Shown here piece by piece: positions 47,881 to 60,590 of a stretch of DNA of 64,000 nucleotides (position 1 is the first letter of the stretch; every line of letters starts with the position of its first letter). The DNA is from Tanypteryx hageni (taxonomy: Eukaryota > Arthropoda > Insecta > Odonata > Petaluridae): contig CM054116.1 in NCBI GenBank assembly GCA_028673005.1, positions 25,335,840-25,399,839 of the forward strand, in the 5' to 3' direction. The translations under genes were made by a program, and so were the position numbers. The notes under the pieces were generated by a model. That model was given only the letters and a program-made list of their open reading frames with translations, was not told where the DNA came from and did not search any database.

Positions 47881-50255
47881 AATAGGAGCTCAAGGAGCAT
47901 TTATTAGGCAATTAGCGACTGGTATGTTCTTTGACGTTATTTGCGTTTCATTTAGCAAGGGCTTCTTTTCACAAATGTTGACTGAGATGACCAAGCTTAA
48001 ATGAAATAAACTTTGGAATTTACTGAAATTACCGCGTGACCCAATTTTCGCGGAAAAATATATTTCGCGCTCCGGATTCCCTCTTTCGTATAACTGATTT
48101 TCGCGTCGAATAGGCGCGTTTTATATTTAGTTGCCCCTCGTCAACTTGGTACCTGCAAGAAGACCAAAGCAGGATTCGAAACTTGTAACTTCAGAGTCAG
48201 AAACCAGATGGTCTGCCAGGACATTTAAGTATATAGGATTCGCAACTAATATTCTTTAACGATCGCACTGCAAATAGGCAGCCACGCTTTTTGGAAAACA
48301 TTTCTTTTCATGCCCATGTAGCATGGCATGCCTTTAGAATGCAAGCGTTCTTTATTGGTTTCGAGCAAACCAGTTTTATCATTGATATTTTTACCTCGAA
48401 TATATGCATGTAAACTGTAGTTTATTACTCGGCTTCATACTAAATATTTTTGATGTTTTGAGCTCCCATAAACTCGAATTTCCATTTACTCGCAGCAGTG
48501 ACGTAACAATAGCATGGCGTGGGTGGTCAAATGTCTCGAGCCAAGGCGCCCGGGGAGGTGGCCGGCTCGAATAATTTTTTTTAACGTTTTCTCTTTATTG
48601 TCCTAATCTTTGAATTACTTTCCAGTTAATCATAATTTTTGGTCAGAATAATTTCAAAAGCCTAATATTTTCAGCATATTTCTGATAATTGATAAATAAG
48701 TGCCACTTGGTAGATTTTACAATGTGTTCAGTTTTAAATAGACATACGATATTTTTATTGGAGGAGGGGGAGAGGGAGCATTAGTAATATTTTGCCGCGA
48801 GCCCTTCCACTCCTAGTTAGGCCACAAACATGCAAAGTTATTTCAAACTCCTAGTTGTCCTATGCCTCGACTTGGAGTTCTGTCGCTGTAACTTTAAATA
48901 ATGACGATTCGAATGTTAGAGGTTAGATCGTTCATTCATTACTTTTCAATAACTCGTGCATTGCAAGAATTCTTTATCACATCAAGACTTTCTGTGCAGA
49001 TAAGTGGAGCAAATTAATCTCATATTAACTCGGGTAATTACGAGATATCGCTCGCGTTTCTTTCATTAAGTTAATGGAAGAGCGCCCAATTTTGCACTCT
49101 TTCAACCAAACCCTTTCTCATTATTTTCGTTGCCTTTCTCTCTTTCGTTTCCTCCAATCAAACGCTCAGACGCTGGCGGCGAGGCGCGCTCCTTTGTGCA
49201 AAGATGGATATTTGTCGAGAGCAAAACTATTGCCTAATGGACGCGCCCCTTCGAGGGACATTAATGAGGCGATTGCGACGAAAGAGAAGAACAATGGGAA
49301 GAGAAAAATGAAAAGGTGTTCTCGCGCCCCATCTCTCCGATGATGAAAGATAACTGCTGTACTCGAAAGGGAATTTATTTATTTTTAAGCAACGAAGAAA
49401 TTCCGTAGAATTTTTCTTTCGCTGACGTCCATGCAGTATCCTGCCGAATACATAGTAATAACCAATTCCTCAAGCGTTATTTGCGGTAGGAGTAGCAAGA
49501 TGAGACTTTTTTTTCCTGTGAAAGGAAAAAAATTGTATCCATAAACACAAACATTAATTTTGCACCCTCTACCGATAGAACCTCATGGAGACCTATTACA
49601 AAGAAAAGGGCATTTAAATACGAATTTCCTCTCATTAGTTCGCCAAATGGTTTTGAAGAATTTTGGGCATCTGCTGTTTACGTTTTAATTAACACGAATT
49701 CTTTCCTAATTGAGACGGAGGATCGGGAAGACTAACGTAGCACTATCACAACCCTCTCGTGAACTTATACCGATCAATCCTGTCTAAAAATAAAGACTCC
49801 GATGTAATTACGTGCCTTAGAGACAAATTGTAAGCTCTCAGATATAATGAGTTACTTATGCGCTGCTTGGCGCGACTTATCTATCACAAACAAAATTTCT
49901 TAGATTTTTTAGAAACGATATTTTTGCAATGGTTTTTCATTAGATGTATCCTTCACACATATTTATTATTACGTTCACTGGTGTGTGTTGTTGCAACAGC
50001 CCATTAACTCGAAAACCTACATCCAAATCGCTAAAAATAAAAATCTTCAATCGCTTTCTGTATTTTGCTTTTGGGTTTTTGGCAGATATTTGCAGCCAAA
50101 GCAAGCGCATATGTCCAAGAGTTACGTGAAAGTATTGCCCTGCAATCAATCAGAAATATGGGTGGCGGAGGACCGTTTGCCAGGGCTCCATCAAATAGTG
50201 AAACTAATTGCCCATTGATTAATTCAGTTTGACCCCTCTCTGAGGCAAGGGTTAA
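47881..50255. other. Intergenic DNA with a possible tRNA-derived SINE relic
   Basis: At about 48169-48235, minus strand, CTGGTTTCTGACTCTGAAGT followed by GTTTCGAATCC looks like the anticodon arm and B box of a tRNA-derived SINE, with a poor A box. Nothing else is recognised. Confidence 0.3.
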
Positions 50256-50257
50256 AT

Positions 50258-51240
50258 ACATCTACAAGTTACCCTGCTATTCAACAAGTTGGTGAGTGGC
50301 AGGGGGTGCAATGCACCAAATCCTACCTAAAGATTGTCTAACGCAATTCGAAATTTCCTATTGTGATCTCGTATTGTCCTCGGAAAGAACGAGCCTAGAT
50401 AACGCACCCATCCTACAATCGATCTCACGTATTTTATCGTCTCGATCATTTTTACCTATATAAGTTGGTGCCACAATTATTCCCACTACCTCCTATTTTA
50501 GACATTCCGACCTATATTTCTCCAGAAGTTTCAACCTTGAGTCCAATCTACGGTCCTCCAGTGATACCCAGTTCAAATCGCTCAATAAAGAGGTGACGCT
50601 TTTCTTATGTTCGTACTTTTGTTTTACAAATCTGGCTGCTCTGCGCTGTACTCTTTCTAGTTGAATTATGTGTCCCTTCTCGTACGGATCCCATATGCTC
50701 GCTGCGTATTCCACTTGCGGTCATACCAGTGATAAGTAGCATGTTTCGCGTACTTTCTCTGTAGTGTTCCGTACTATTCTACCTATGAATGCCAGTTTCT
50801 TGTTGGCCGCGCCTATAACTCGACGAATGTGCATGTCCCACGAAAGATCTCGACAAATGGTTACTCCTAAATATTTTACATACTCAGCTTGTCGAATGCT
50901 AATTTCATCTATTTTATATTCGAAACCTAAATCTTTGTTCTTACTTTTCCAGAACGTGACTGCGGCACATTTATTATAATTAGTTTCAATTTGCCATTCT
51001 TTGCACCACGCTGAAATGGCTCTTAAGTCTTCAAGCAGTGACTGATGATCTTCCTGGTTTTTTATTTCTTTATATAGAACGGTGTCATCGGCGAATAGCC
51101 TAATTTTACTACGAACAACCGAGCAGATATCATTTACATAGATTAAGAAGAGCAGAGGGCCCAATACACTTCCCTGAGGAACACCCGAAGCAACTTTAAC
51201 GGGGGGCGAGTATTTCCCATCGATGACAACTATACGCGGA
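50258..51240 (-). pseudogene. 5'-truncated CR1/L2-type retrotransposon (family A)
   Basis: The minus strand from about 51235 reads the end of the polymerase: GVPQGSVLGPLLFLIYVNDI, then IRLFADDTVLY with both catalytic aspartates, then AISAWCKEWQIETNYNKC and KYLGVTICRDLSWDMHIRRV. The frame is stopped at about 50715 by TGA where the other copies have CGA (LVRPQ becomes LV*PQ), a typical CpG decay. It then continues as VEYAASIWDPYEKG. The 3' part ends in the family's shared TGCACCCCCTGCCA segment and a short TGTAGATGT tail near 50258. The 5' truncation lies in the polymerase. Confidence 0.9.
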
Positions 51241-52080
51241 GGTTCTCAGAAGAAGAACTGATGGAATAGGCTGGCTCTAAGGAGTATTTGGGAAAAACGA
51301 ATGGCAGGTAAAGCAGGAGTGAGAGGGTTGAGGCATGAGGGGAAGGTGGAAAAGAGGACCGAAATGAGACATAATTAAGGGTCGAGGAAAACAGGTTAAC
51401 AAGGGTAGCAACTGCGGTACATTGGGGAGAAAGGAGAAAAGAATGAATGCCAAGAAAGGAAAAACATTTTTTTTTTAATATTGACATCCCAAATGGAAAA
51501 AGGAGATTGTAACTGTGAGTGAAAGAGGGAGTGTATCATAGGATTCTTCCCTATCAGGGTTTGAACGCAGAGAAAACTACCGTTAGAATGAAGGAATATT
51601 TTGGAATAGATTTCTTTTGATTTTTTGCCTGCGCTTTCATGACGACCTTCATAGCATAACACTAAATGACGAATTGATTAATACATATGTTAGCAGCTGC
51701 ATGGAGATCCACACTGAATCCCTTTCCTATAATAATCCCAGAGGTTGATTAACCAAAAATATACACACACACACATTGAATCCCTTTCAAAAATTGCGCA
51801 GATCTATCCTCAGAATTCGATTTTCGATTTGTTGCGAACGCTTAGAGAGATTAATTTTGTTAACCTTTGCTCTAATCATTATATGAAATGTATAGCATGT
51901 CGACGCCGGACAGTTTTCGTGGACGCGTACGTTCATCAACTCATTCGTTGATATCGATTATCGTGATCGCGGTGGCTCCTTTTAATCTCCGTCGGCCGTC
52001 GTGCGTTCGACTCAATTTTCAAAGAAAAAACAAGTCCTCTATTACCTCAGATCCCCACTTAGGGAGAAGCAATTTTCCAA
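51241..52080. other. Intergenic DNA, no gene recognised
   Basis: Includes a purine-rich patch near 51280-51460 and a short CA repeat near 51760. Confidence 0.5.
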
Positions 52081-52089
52081 ACTCCTTTC

Positions 52090-52640
52090 CTCCGCTCGCA
52101 TTTCAGCGGTCGTGACTGGCGCCCTACTCCTCTCTCTTTCTCTCCCTTTCTCCCTCCCTCTCTCTCTCTCCCTCCCTTTCTCCCTCCCCCTCTCTCTCTC
52201 CCTCCCTTTCTCCCTCCTATCCAATCCTCCTCCTCCCTCTACCGCTGCCACTCTGTGGGCGCCTTCCATGAGTGGCTTTACTCCTGTGTCCCTCGTGTGC
52301 ATTTAAAGGCGGTACAACTATCCCTCTTTTTTCCCTCCCGCTGCCCCTCTGCCTCCATTTCCCTTAATGGCATTAATTACGTCCAGGTTTAGAGATAGTT
52401 ATCTAAAGAACCATTTGGGAAAGAGGAAGAGGGAGGAAAGGCTGAGAGAGAGAGAGATGGTTTTGAAAATGCCTCAAAGCCTCAAAGAGAAATAAAACAG
52501 CGCCAGCCGGTGGTGTGTGTGTGACCGATGCGTGGAGTCTGGAGGGCGGAGACGAAGGAGATGTTGTGGAGAGGAGGAGGAGAAAAGAAGTTGCGAAAAG
52601 GAGAGAATGGGGAAGGAAACGAAAGAGGCAGGGTTATTGA
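52090..52640 (+). repeat. Pyrimidine tract followed by a purine tract
   Basis: About 52125-52225 is CT with a roughly 30-base unit TCTCTCTCCCTCCCTTTCTC repeated three times. About 52425-52620 is GA-rich. As at 1.2-1.7 and 12.3-13.8 kb, the strand bias reverses within a few hundred bases. Confidence 0.8.
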
Positions 52641-54091
52641 AGTCGAGGAATAAATATTGCTATAAGTAAGTTGTATTTTTTCCTTCGACCCTCAAGAAGG
52701 ATAAAAGGCGTTAAATGCTATTTCACTCTTATCATCATAACGGATTTTTTTATGTGCAAAAGGTTATCGAATTTATGTAATTTGAATCCGCATCGTTACA
52801 GCTTACTTCGTTTGCATTTCGGTCATTTGTGCCATAGTGGAATATTTAAATAGTAAGGGAAAAGGCGAAGCATATTTTATTTTTTTACTTATTCTTTTTG
52901 AGATCCTATAAAAGAATTGTTAGTTAAATATAAATGTAATGGCGAAAAAGATACATTTTTTCCCATGGAATATTTTTTATTTAAACATTGTACTCTACTG
53001 TTAGAAAATGTCAGAAAGCAACAATGGACAAATCAACGGCCAATATCGATCGTTGACTGGAAGGAAAGTGTTTTATTAACTCTAGTAATTATACTTTTCA
53101 AAATTTCTCTTAAATATTAGACCCTATATTGTTTCTCAAATATATGTTAAATTAACGGTGTGCGAGGTAAGGAGCTATATATCACCTAAATGAAGGAAAA
53201 GACGAGAAACACTATCACCTGTTTTCCCTACATGCCAAGAACTCTATGAACGAAAGCTAATTTCCTGCTTTTCCTCTACGTTCCGGAGACAATGTAAAAA
53301 TCGTGAGATATCTTAGCGAGCGCTTTCGTGTCATATCTCGATCAACTAATTTGTCCATGTACGTAGCACGACGGAGAAAAATAGCCAAGTTCCCTTAAAT
53401 GGGCTGAAAGTCTCTTGATCGTTTCGATAGGTAATTTGCTGGGAGAGCGAAAATCATTTCAGGTTTTTTGAGGTTTTCCCGACAGTTATCGGATAGGAAT
53501 TATGTAGAAAACAACAGCTAGAGTTTCAAGGCTAATTTCAGGGAAATGGGAGAGAAGTGCGTCTGTGGAGGAAAGGTAATGCACTCTGTGGGACGAGAAG
53601 GAATGTTTCGAGGAAGGCGACTTGAAGAGAACAAGGACATTTAGAACGAAATAAAAGCTAAATGAGATTTTACGGCCGCCTTTTGGAAGGTTTTTAAAAT
53701 TAAGAACAAAAATTGGTTAGATAAAAGGGGAAATTTATTTTTAAAATAATGGGAAATGAAAAGGAATAAATTTCCAGGTGGAGGACTGAGCGAATATAAG
53801 AGGGAAAGAGGGCGCGGAGGAAGGGGAAATAGGTGAGTGAGGGAGAGATAAGGATAATTTAGAGGGAGGGGTGGTTGCGTGGGTGGCTCAAGTGTCGTTT
53901 GAAAAATAAAAAAAAACTCCCGAGCAAACCCTATAGCTTGCATCGAATATATCGGAGGTGGAGAATCTTTTTCAGCTCGCGTGCCAAAGCGGTTAAAAAA
54001 ATTCAATGAAATATTTTTATTTATCGCCGCAGTTGATATAGTAATTTGGAAAATATTATAAAAGAATCTGTATTAAGCAATAGACTGGTCC
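52641..54091. other. Intergenic DNA, no gene recognised
   Basis: AT-rich with a purine-rich patch at about 53750-53890. No family motif in any frame. Confidence 0.5.
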
Positions 54092-54099
54092 ATCTAGGA

Positions 54100-54358
54100 C
54101 AGTGTTTCTCAACATTTTTAGGTTCACGGCATCATTTGGTAACTTTTCAGAATTACACCATCCCGTAAGATACGCTAGTTAGGCTAGGTGGCTGTCATCA
54201 CCCAGTAAATCGTATAAGTGATGCCTGTTCTCAAGCACAAAATAGATCTTTATATCCTCTTTTAACTCGTAACTTCAGGGCATAACCTTAATTCATGTCA
54301 ACCCCTCACGCCAATATGCGGCCTGGGTATCGTGACGCCAGATTCAATTGATAACCAC
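54100..54358. mobile_element. Decayed hAT miniature element
   Basis: The left end CAGTGTTTCTCAACATTTTT then GGTTCACGGCATCATTTGG, and the right end CGTGACGCCAGATTCAATTG then ATAACCAC, are the two standard ends of animal hAT elements of the Charlie type. No target duplication remains. Confidence 0.5.
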
Positions 54359-55251
54359 GAGTAAAACGGTACTTGAGTGCCTTAATTTAAATATAATTTA
54401 CCATTTTCACCCTTTCCTTAAGGATAGCTTTCAATTGAGGTAATACCGTTTTCGCCACAAAGGTTTTCCAATAAATAAAACAGTGAAATGAAATTATATT
54501 GTCGTTATGACTTTTCATAAGAGAAACTAACATTTTTACCAGGGCCAAAATGACATTTTTGGGGGCTCCTATGCAAATACCCCTCCCTAAGGATCTTACA
54601 GAGGTGGGAGGGTTTGTGTACTGTTATCAACCAAAGAGCTATGCCGGCGGGAGATAATTCTCCTGGTAGGACCATCCAAGCCGGAAAGGTCGGAGTGGAA
54701 GGGTCCTACTTAGAAGCAGACTTGGGGGTTTTTTATCCTCCTGTGCAAGGGCAGCAGCTTGCACAGTATCTCTGTAGGGGGTGATCATGCGGATCTGAAC
54801 AACTACAGTTGGGTAATCACTCTTGTGAAACTTCGATGAAGAAAGTAAGGGGAAACTACCTCATTATATTTCCCATGATAGGCTGAAAAGCTGCAAATAC
54901 CTCCATGGATCTCTCTGGGGTAAAATATTCCGGAAGTAAAATATTCTAGGAGATGCACAGAGGAAATGTTACATTAATAAGAAGAAAGCAAGTAGTGAGA
55001 AATTAAGAATAGGCACATGGAATGTTAAGACTATGAATTCAGGGGGTAAACTACAGAACTTAAAAAGGGAAATGAGAAGGAATAATATAGGTATAGTAGG
55101 TCTTAGTGAAGTTCGGTGGGAATGAGAAGGCGAGAAAAATTCAGACAACTTTACATCTACATCTACATCTACATATTACCCTGCAAGTCACCTTGACGGT
55201 GGATGGCAGGGGGTGCCGCGCACCAAGTTCCTAACTAATTATTATTCACAG

Positions 55252-57051
55252 TTATCTATTGTGGTCACGTATTGTCCTAGGGAAAAAGGACTCCTTATAC
55301 CTCTCCGTCCTACTATCTATTTCGCGAATCTTGTCGTCATTATCCCTCCGTCCGATATACGTTGGTTGTCGAATAATATCCTTCATTTCATTTACGAATA
55401 TCTCCGACCTATATTTATCTAGAAGTTTAAGTCTCGCCTGTAATCTAAGATCTTTCAACGATGGCCAACTCAACTCATCAATGAGTAACGTAACGCTCTG
55501 TTTTTTATCGTAATTCTTTTTCACGAATCTAGCTGCTCGCCGCTGTATTTTTTCTAAATCCTTTATGAGTCCCCTCTGATATGGATCCCAAACCGCTGCT
55601 GCGTATTCCATTTGAGGTCTAACCAACGATAAATAACAGGATTCTCTCACCTTTTCCGTGCTTTTCCTGACTATCCTACGCACAAAAGCCAACTTCTTAT
55701 TTGCCGCACCTATCACTCGTCTTATGTGGGTGTCCCAAGACAGGTCACGATTCAAGGTTACCCCGAGGTATTTCACGGATTCCGAAACAGGAATGATCTC
55801 ACCATCTATCGAGTAGGTAAACACGGACGATGGGCTTCTAGATTTCCAAAAGTTTAGAACGTTACTCTTTTTCTGATTGATTTATAGCTGCCATTCCTTG
55901 CACCAAACAGATAACGCATCCAGATCATCCTGAAGCTGACGATGGTCGCTAGGACCACTAATTTCTCTATAGACTACGGTGTCATCCGCAAAAAGCCTGA
56001 TATTACTTTTTACAACTGAGCTGATGTCGTTTATATAAAGCAAGAAAAGCATAGGTCCGATCACACTACCCTGCGGCACTCCAGAGACTACATCTGCCAC
56101 ACTCGAGGACTTACCATCGATGACTACTTTTTGTTTTCTATTCCTAAGGAAAGCGCGAACCCAGTTAATGACTTTCACATTAACGCCAAGATTTCCCAAT
56201 TTTAATAACAACTTACGGTGGGGAACCTTGTCAAAAGCTTTTCTAAAATCAAGGAACACTGCATCGACCTGCTTATTATTTTCGCCGCATGATAAAACAT
56301 CATTCACAAACAGACCGAGTTGGGTGTCACAGGATCTACCTTTTCTGAAGCCATGTTGACAGCTGACTAAGAGCGATCTACTCTCAAGATAACGCATTGT
56401 GTTGCTAACAATAATGTGCTCCAAAATCTTACATGATAATGATGTTAGAGAAATCGGCCTATAATTTTCGGGGTTTTCTTTGTCACCTCCCTTATGAATG
56501 GGTGTGACGTGTGCTAGTTTCCAATCATCAGGAACCTCACAGAGGGTAAGAGATTTCTCGAAAACTATCCGAAGGAAGGGAGCTATATCTTCTGCTAGTT
56601 CTTTTAATACACGCGCGGGAATTCCTTCTGGTCCAGGATTTTTGTTGGGCTTTATCGCACTCAGTTGCTTCGCTATTCCTGCCTCAGAGATTTTAATATT
56701 ATCCATCCGAGTACATCCATCGGGAATAAGATTATCTTCAAGTCTATCTCCACCTGCCGTGAACGCCTTCGCAAAGTAAACGTTTAGTAGATTAGCTTTA
56801 TCCTCCCCATCGTCAAGGATGTCTCCGGAATCACATCGCAGGGAGGGTATTGAAGTACCCACTCCCTTGACTTCTCTTACGTAGGACCAGAACGCTTTTG
56901 GATCCTCCTTCAATTTTGTATTTAATGCCTCATTCCGGAAGGTGTTAAATGCGTTACGCATGGTTTTTCTCGCTAGTACGCGGGCACTGTTATACTCATG
57001 GACTATAGCTGTGCGATACTCATCGGAAGCGGTGGTAGGTATGTTTTTCAA
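55252..57051 (-). pseudogene. Reverse transcriptase and C-terminus of family A ORF2
   Basis: The frame opens at 57051 right after the endonuclease frame is lost. It carries the RT blocks LAHVTPIHKGGDKENPENYR (residues about 182-201), QHGFRKGRSCDTQLGL, AVFLDFRKAFDKVPH, GVPQGSVIGPMLFLLYINDI, and FADD with aspartates at about 356-357. It is stopped by TAA near 55880 (WQL*INQKKS), where the copy at 60.7 kb has WQLEINQKKS, so a GAA became TAA. The same frame then continues from 55824 to 55252 as the C-terminal domain (KYLGVTLNRDLSWDTHIRRV, RPQMEYAAAVWDP) to RDHNR. The polymerase would make cDNA at a nicked target site. Confidence 0.9.
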
Positions 57052-58042
57052 TTTTGCGTCTTAAGGCAATCCTGACTTCCTTATTAAACCAACGAGGTTC
57101 TTTCTTATCAGATTTTAACTTACTGGGGATAAATCTATTGATACCTTTTCCTAGTATATCAATAAATAATAACCATGATAGCTCCATACCTAATCGTTCT
57201 GTCTTTTCACGATAACTGACAAAGGTACTTTTGAGATGTAAGCTGAAAATTTTAAAGTCGGCCTTGGCGAAAGCGTATACATTCCGAAGGGGCTTAGGAT
57301 GTCTTTTGAGCTTTAATTCGCACTCCGCATACACAGCTCGATGGTCGCTAAGTCCCTCCTCTGTAAATACCTTAGTTATCCTATGCGGGATGTTAGAAGC
57401 AAGCAAGTCGAGAACATTGCCCGAACGCGTGGCTTTTCGTACCATCTGGATTAAGGAATATTCATGAAACGTGTCAATTAAGGCTTCACACGATTCGCGT
57501 TCTTTACCTCCCGTAACGAAACATAGGTTTTCCCAATCGATTGACGGTAAGTTAAAATCGCCTCCAATTATCACATAACCGTCGTTCATAATAGATCTAA
57601 GCTCGGCTAATTGCCTCTCTAAACTTAAAATATAATCAACTTTGGCATTAGGTGGTCTGTAAAATGAGCATAAATATATCTTTTTCGAATTATCCTTACC
57701 TAGGCGACACCACACGCTCTCGGTCGTTTCATCGATAATAGGGATCTGACAACTATCGTACTTTTCACTTATTGCCAAAAATACTCCGCCACCTATTCTA
57801 TTGGCATGGTCTTTTCTGTATACTCTATAGCTTTTCGGAAAAATTTCTTGGCTAGCGATATCTTCAGTGAGCCAACTTTCCGTACCTATAACTACATCCG
57901 CATGCAACGTGCGAATTACGTGTTCGAGTTCGGCAGACTTCCTACGAATGCTGCGGCAGTTTAAAACTATAATATTTAATTTCTCGTTATCGCCCGAAGC
58001 ATTAACTGCTCTATTACGGCTTTCGCAGGTGGACTCTCTCAC
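57020..58042 (-). pseudogene. APE-type endonuclease of family A ORF2, frameshifted end
   Basis: All the expected catalytic positions are present: N28 (VLNCRS), E55 (GTESWL), Y near 72-75 (YRVYR), D162 and N164 (IIGGDFN), and S232-D233-H234 (GLSDHRA). After about 320 residues the frame runs out at 57020. An extra A in the run at about 57049 (CGCAAAATTG, where CGCAAATTG is expected) separates it from the polymerase frame. In this family the enzyme nicks target DNA to prime reverse transcription. Confidence 0.9.
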
Positions 58043-58116
58043 TTTGCGACCAGAAACTGTATTACACTCGATGCCCCTATGAAATCTCCTAATACGCCTA
58101 CACCCTACCCTACTCT

Positions 58117-58704
58117 CTAATCTAAAAAAGACCTACCATGGTCGAAGATCCTACACGCTACACTCTGTGAAGCCTCGGTCGTGTAATGGACTCCAGAGCC
58201 GTTTAGGGGTACCCTACACGATCCGAGAACCGGCCGGAGATCAACGAAGTCGACTCCCATGCCCACACAGAAATTCCATAGCCTTTGGTTTAGCCCCGCC
58301 ACGCGGCTCCAAACCTCCGAACCACAGTCAATCCGGGGGACAATACTACAAATGGCGAGCCGCACATCAGAACCCGACTCCTCTCGGACACGAGTGACCT
58401 CGGCGACCAAGTCCTCAAAAGAACTTAGAATCTCCTCGGACCCGCGCTTCGAGGCGTCGTTAGTCCCAACATGGACCACCATCCGCAGCCTAGAGCAACC
58501 CGTTGACTCCACCGACTCCCGTACCGCCCTCGTCACTTGGGGGACCGTTCCTCCTGGTATACACCTGGAGAACACCCGCTCAGCCACTCCCTCCCGGCGG
58601 GCCCGAGTTAGCAAGGGAGCCATAACACGCCGGACATTAGAACTACCTATTACTAGGAGCCCTCCCTTCCCACCCCGACTTCCCATAGAACCAGCCTCCG
58701 CCAA
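58117..58704 (-). CDS. SGNH esterase-type ORF1 of family A (5' part missing)
   Basis: This 195-residue frame is a complete SGNH hydrolase fold: S21/S22 in VIGSSN, G51-G52 in IPGGTV, N82 in HVGTND, and H173 in GVHYT. Such esterases form ORF1 of many CR1- and L2-group elements, where a lipid or membrane role has been proposed. It ends 74 bases before the first Met of ORF2 and in another frame, so the two are separate ORFs. The first 15 residues (MAEAGSMGSRGGKGG) may not be the original start, since the copy is probably truncated just upstream at about 58720. No break is seen in the domain. Confidence 0.88.
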   Translation of the reverse strand: MAEAGSMGSRGGKGGLLVIGSSNVRRVMAPLLTRARREGVAERVFSRCIPGGTVPQVTRAVRESVESTGCSRLRMVVHVGTNDASKRGSEEILSSFEDLVAEVTRVREESGSDVRLAICSIVPRIDCGSEVWSRVAGLNQRLWNFCVGMGVDFVDLRPVLGSCRVPLNGSGVHYTTEASQSVACRIFDHGRSFLD

Positions 58705-60590
58705 AGAGACGGGAGCGGATGCGATTATTATTTATTTATTATTATTATTTACTCGGGAAGAGAGAAAAAGGAAAGGGGAGTGGGGATTATAATGAGAAAA
58801 GAGATAGCTGAAAGAATTAGCAAGGCAGTGACAGTTAATGATAGATTAATAGCCGTAAAACTTCAGATGGAGCCAGTGGAAATGCTTATATTTCAAGTGT
58901 ATATGCCAACAAGTAATGCTGGTGAGGACGAAGTAGATTAAATGTACGAACAGATTACGGAGATATTGGTGGAGGAGGGAAAAGGAAGGGTCACCACCAT
59001 AGTAATGGGAGACTAGAACAGTGTAGTCGGAGAGGGACAGGAAGACAACATAGTGGGGAAATATGGACTAGGGAAGAGAAATGAAAAAGGGGAGAAACTT
59101 GTGGAATTCTGCCATAGAAATAGATTGATTGTAACTAATACATGGTTTAAGCACCACCAGCAAAGACTTAACACATGGAGAAGCACAGGAGACCAGAGAT
59201 GATACCAGATAGATTACATACTAGTCAATGAAAGATTTAGAAATAGCATTAAAAATGTGAAAACACTACCATAATCTTTTGGTGGCAAATACACAATGTA
59301 GACTGAAGAGTGTTAAGAGAAACATAAGAGTTGACAAGAAATGGAACTTAGAGGAACTCTTTAAGAACAAAGAGGCTGTCATGACTAAGCTGGAGGAAAG
59401 GTTGGGGGAGAGAGCTGAAGAAAATAGGAACAATGCAGATAGCAACATTAAAGATGTAATGGAAAAGAAGGTAGGAAAGATTACGGGCGAAAGAAACAAA
59501 AAACCATTGGTCACAGCAGCCATGCTGAAAAAAATGAAAGAGAGGAGAAAGTGGAAGAACAAAAACTCTGAAGAAGTCCAAAGAAAGTTTTTGGGGTCGA
59601 AAGCAGTTAAGCAACTCACGAAATTCTTTAAACAAGTATATGATATTGGTATATGGCCTGAAGATTTTTTAGATATTGTTATGGTACCACTTGAGAAAAA
59701 GAACAATGCAAAATGTTGTAAGGATTACAGAACTATTAGTTTAATTTTTCATACAGCTGAAGTTCTAATCAATAATAACCAAAAGAATTGAAGGTAAAAT
59801 ATGAGCTGCAAGATAATCAGTTTGGTTTCAGAAGAGGAAGAGGGACTAGAGATGCTATAGGATGCATGAGGATGATGATAGAAAGAGCGCTAGAAGTCAA
59901 TAAAGATATGTATTTTTTTGTAGATTGGGAGTAAGCTTTTGACCGAGTAAAATGGAATAAAATGTTGGGTATTTTAAATAAATAGGAATAGATTGGAAAG
60001 ATAAAAGACTGCTTAAAAACCTTTACTTTGATCAAAAGATTAGAGTCAGGGTTGAAGGAGAAGAAACAGAAAGTACTTCAATAGGGAGGGGAGTGAGGCA
60101 GGGATGTCCTATTTCGCCAGCGATATTTAATATTTATACAGAAGCAATAACAGAAGAAGCGTTGGTGGAAGAGAAAGGATTTAAGATAGGAGGTGAAAGT
60201 ATTACCACCATTAAATATGCAGATAATCAGGGGTTAATAGCAGAAGACGAGAAAGAACTTCAGAGGATGGCAGACAGACTAGTGGAGGTTGGCCAACAAT
60301 ATGAAATGAAGATCAATGCCGAAAAAGGAAAGTCTTGATGGTTTCAAAGGAACATAAAGAATTAAATATAATGGTAAATGGCCAAAAACTAGAACAAGTA
60401 AGTAGTTTCAAATATCTTGGCAGTATTTTAGCGCAGGATGGAAGTAGTACACAGGACATTAGAAGTAGGATTGCAATGGCAAAAGCATTATTTAACGAGA
60501 AGAAGGAGATTATTACAAGCAAGAAAATAAATTTAGAAACAAGGAAGAAATTAGCAAAATGCTACATATGGAGCATAGCTCTTTATGGTG

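Larger units (their letters stand above)
55155..58747 (-). mobile_element. Near full-length CR1/L2-type retrotransposon (family A)
   Basis: About 3.6 kb on the minus strand: SGNH esterase ORF, endonuclease, reverse transcriptase, a 3' region with TGCAGGGTAAT and a TAGATG repeat tail (read here as ACATCTACATCTACATCT). TTTAC flanks it at 55150-55154 and 58748-58752. At the 5' junction there is an ATT-rich filler of about 27 bases (about 58721-58747). One +1 frameshift near 57049 and one nonsense codon near 55880 are the only coding defects noted after the truncated start. It lies in the endonuclease of the RTE-like element. Confidence 0.9.

Noticed and set aside
55259..58792. Plus-strand frames of 71-177 codons opposite the family A element
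   Set aside because: Antisense shadows of the esterase, endonuclease and polymerase frames on the minus strand.
59266..59706. 146-codon minus-strand frame
   Set aside because: Antisense of the Lys/Glu-rich RTE-like polymerase region.
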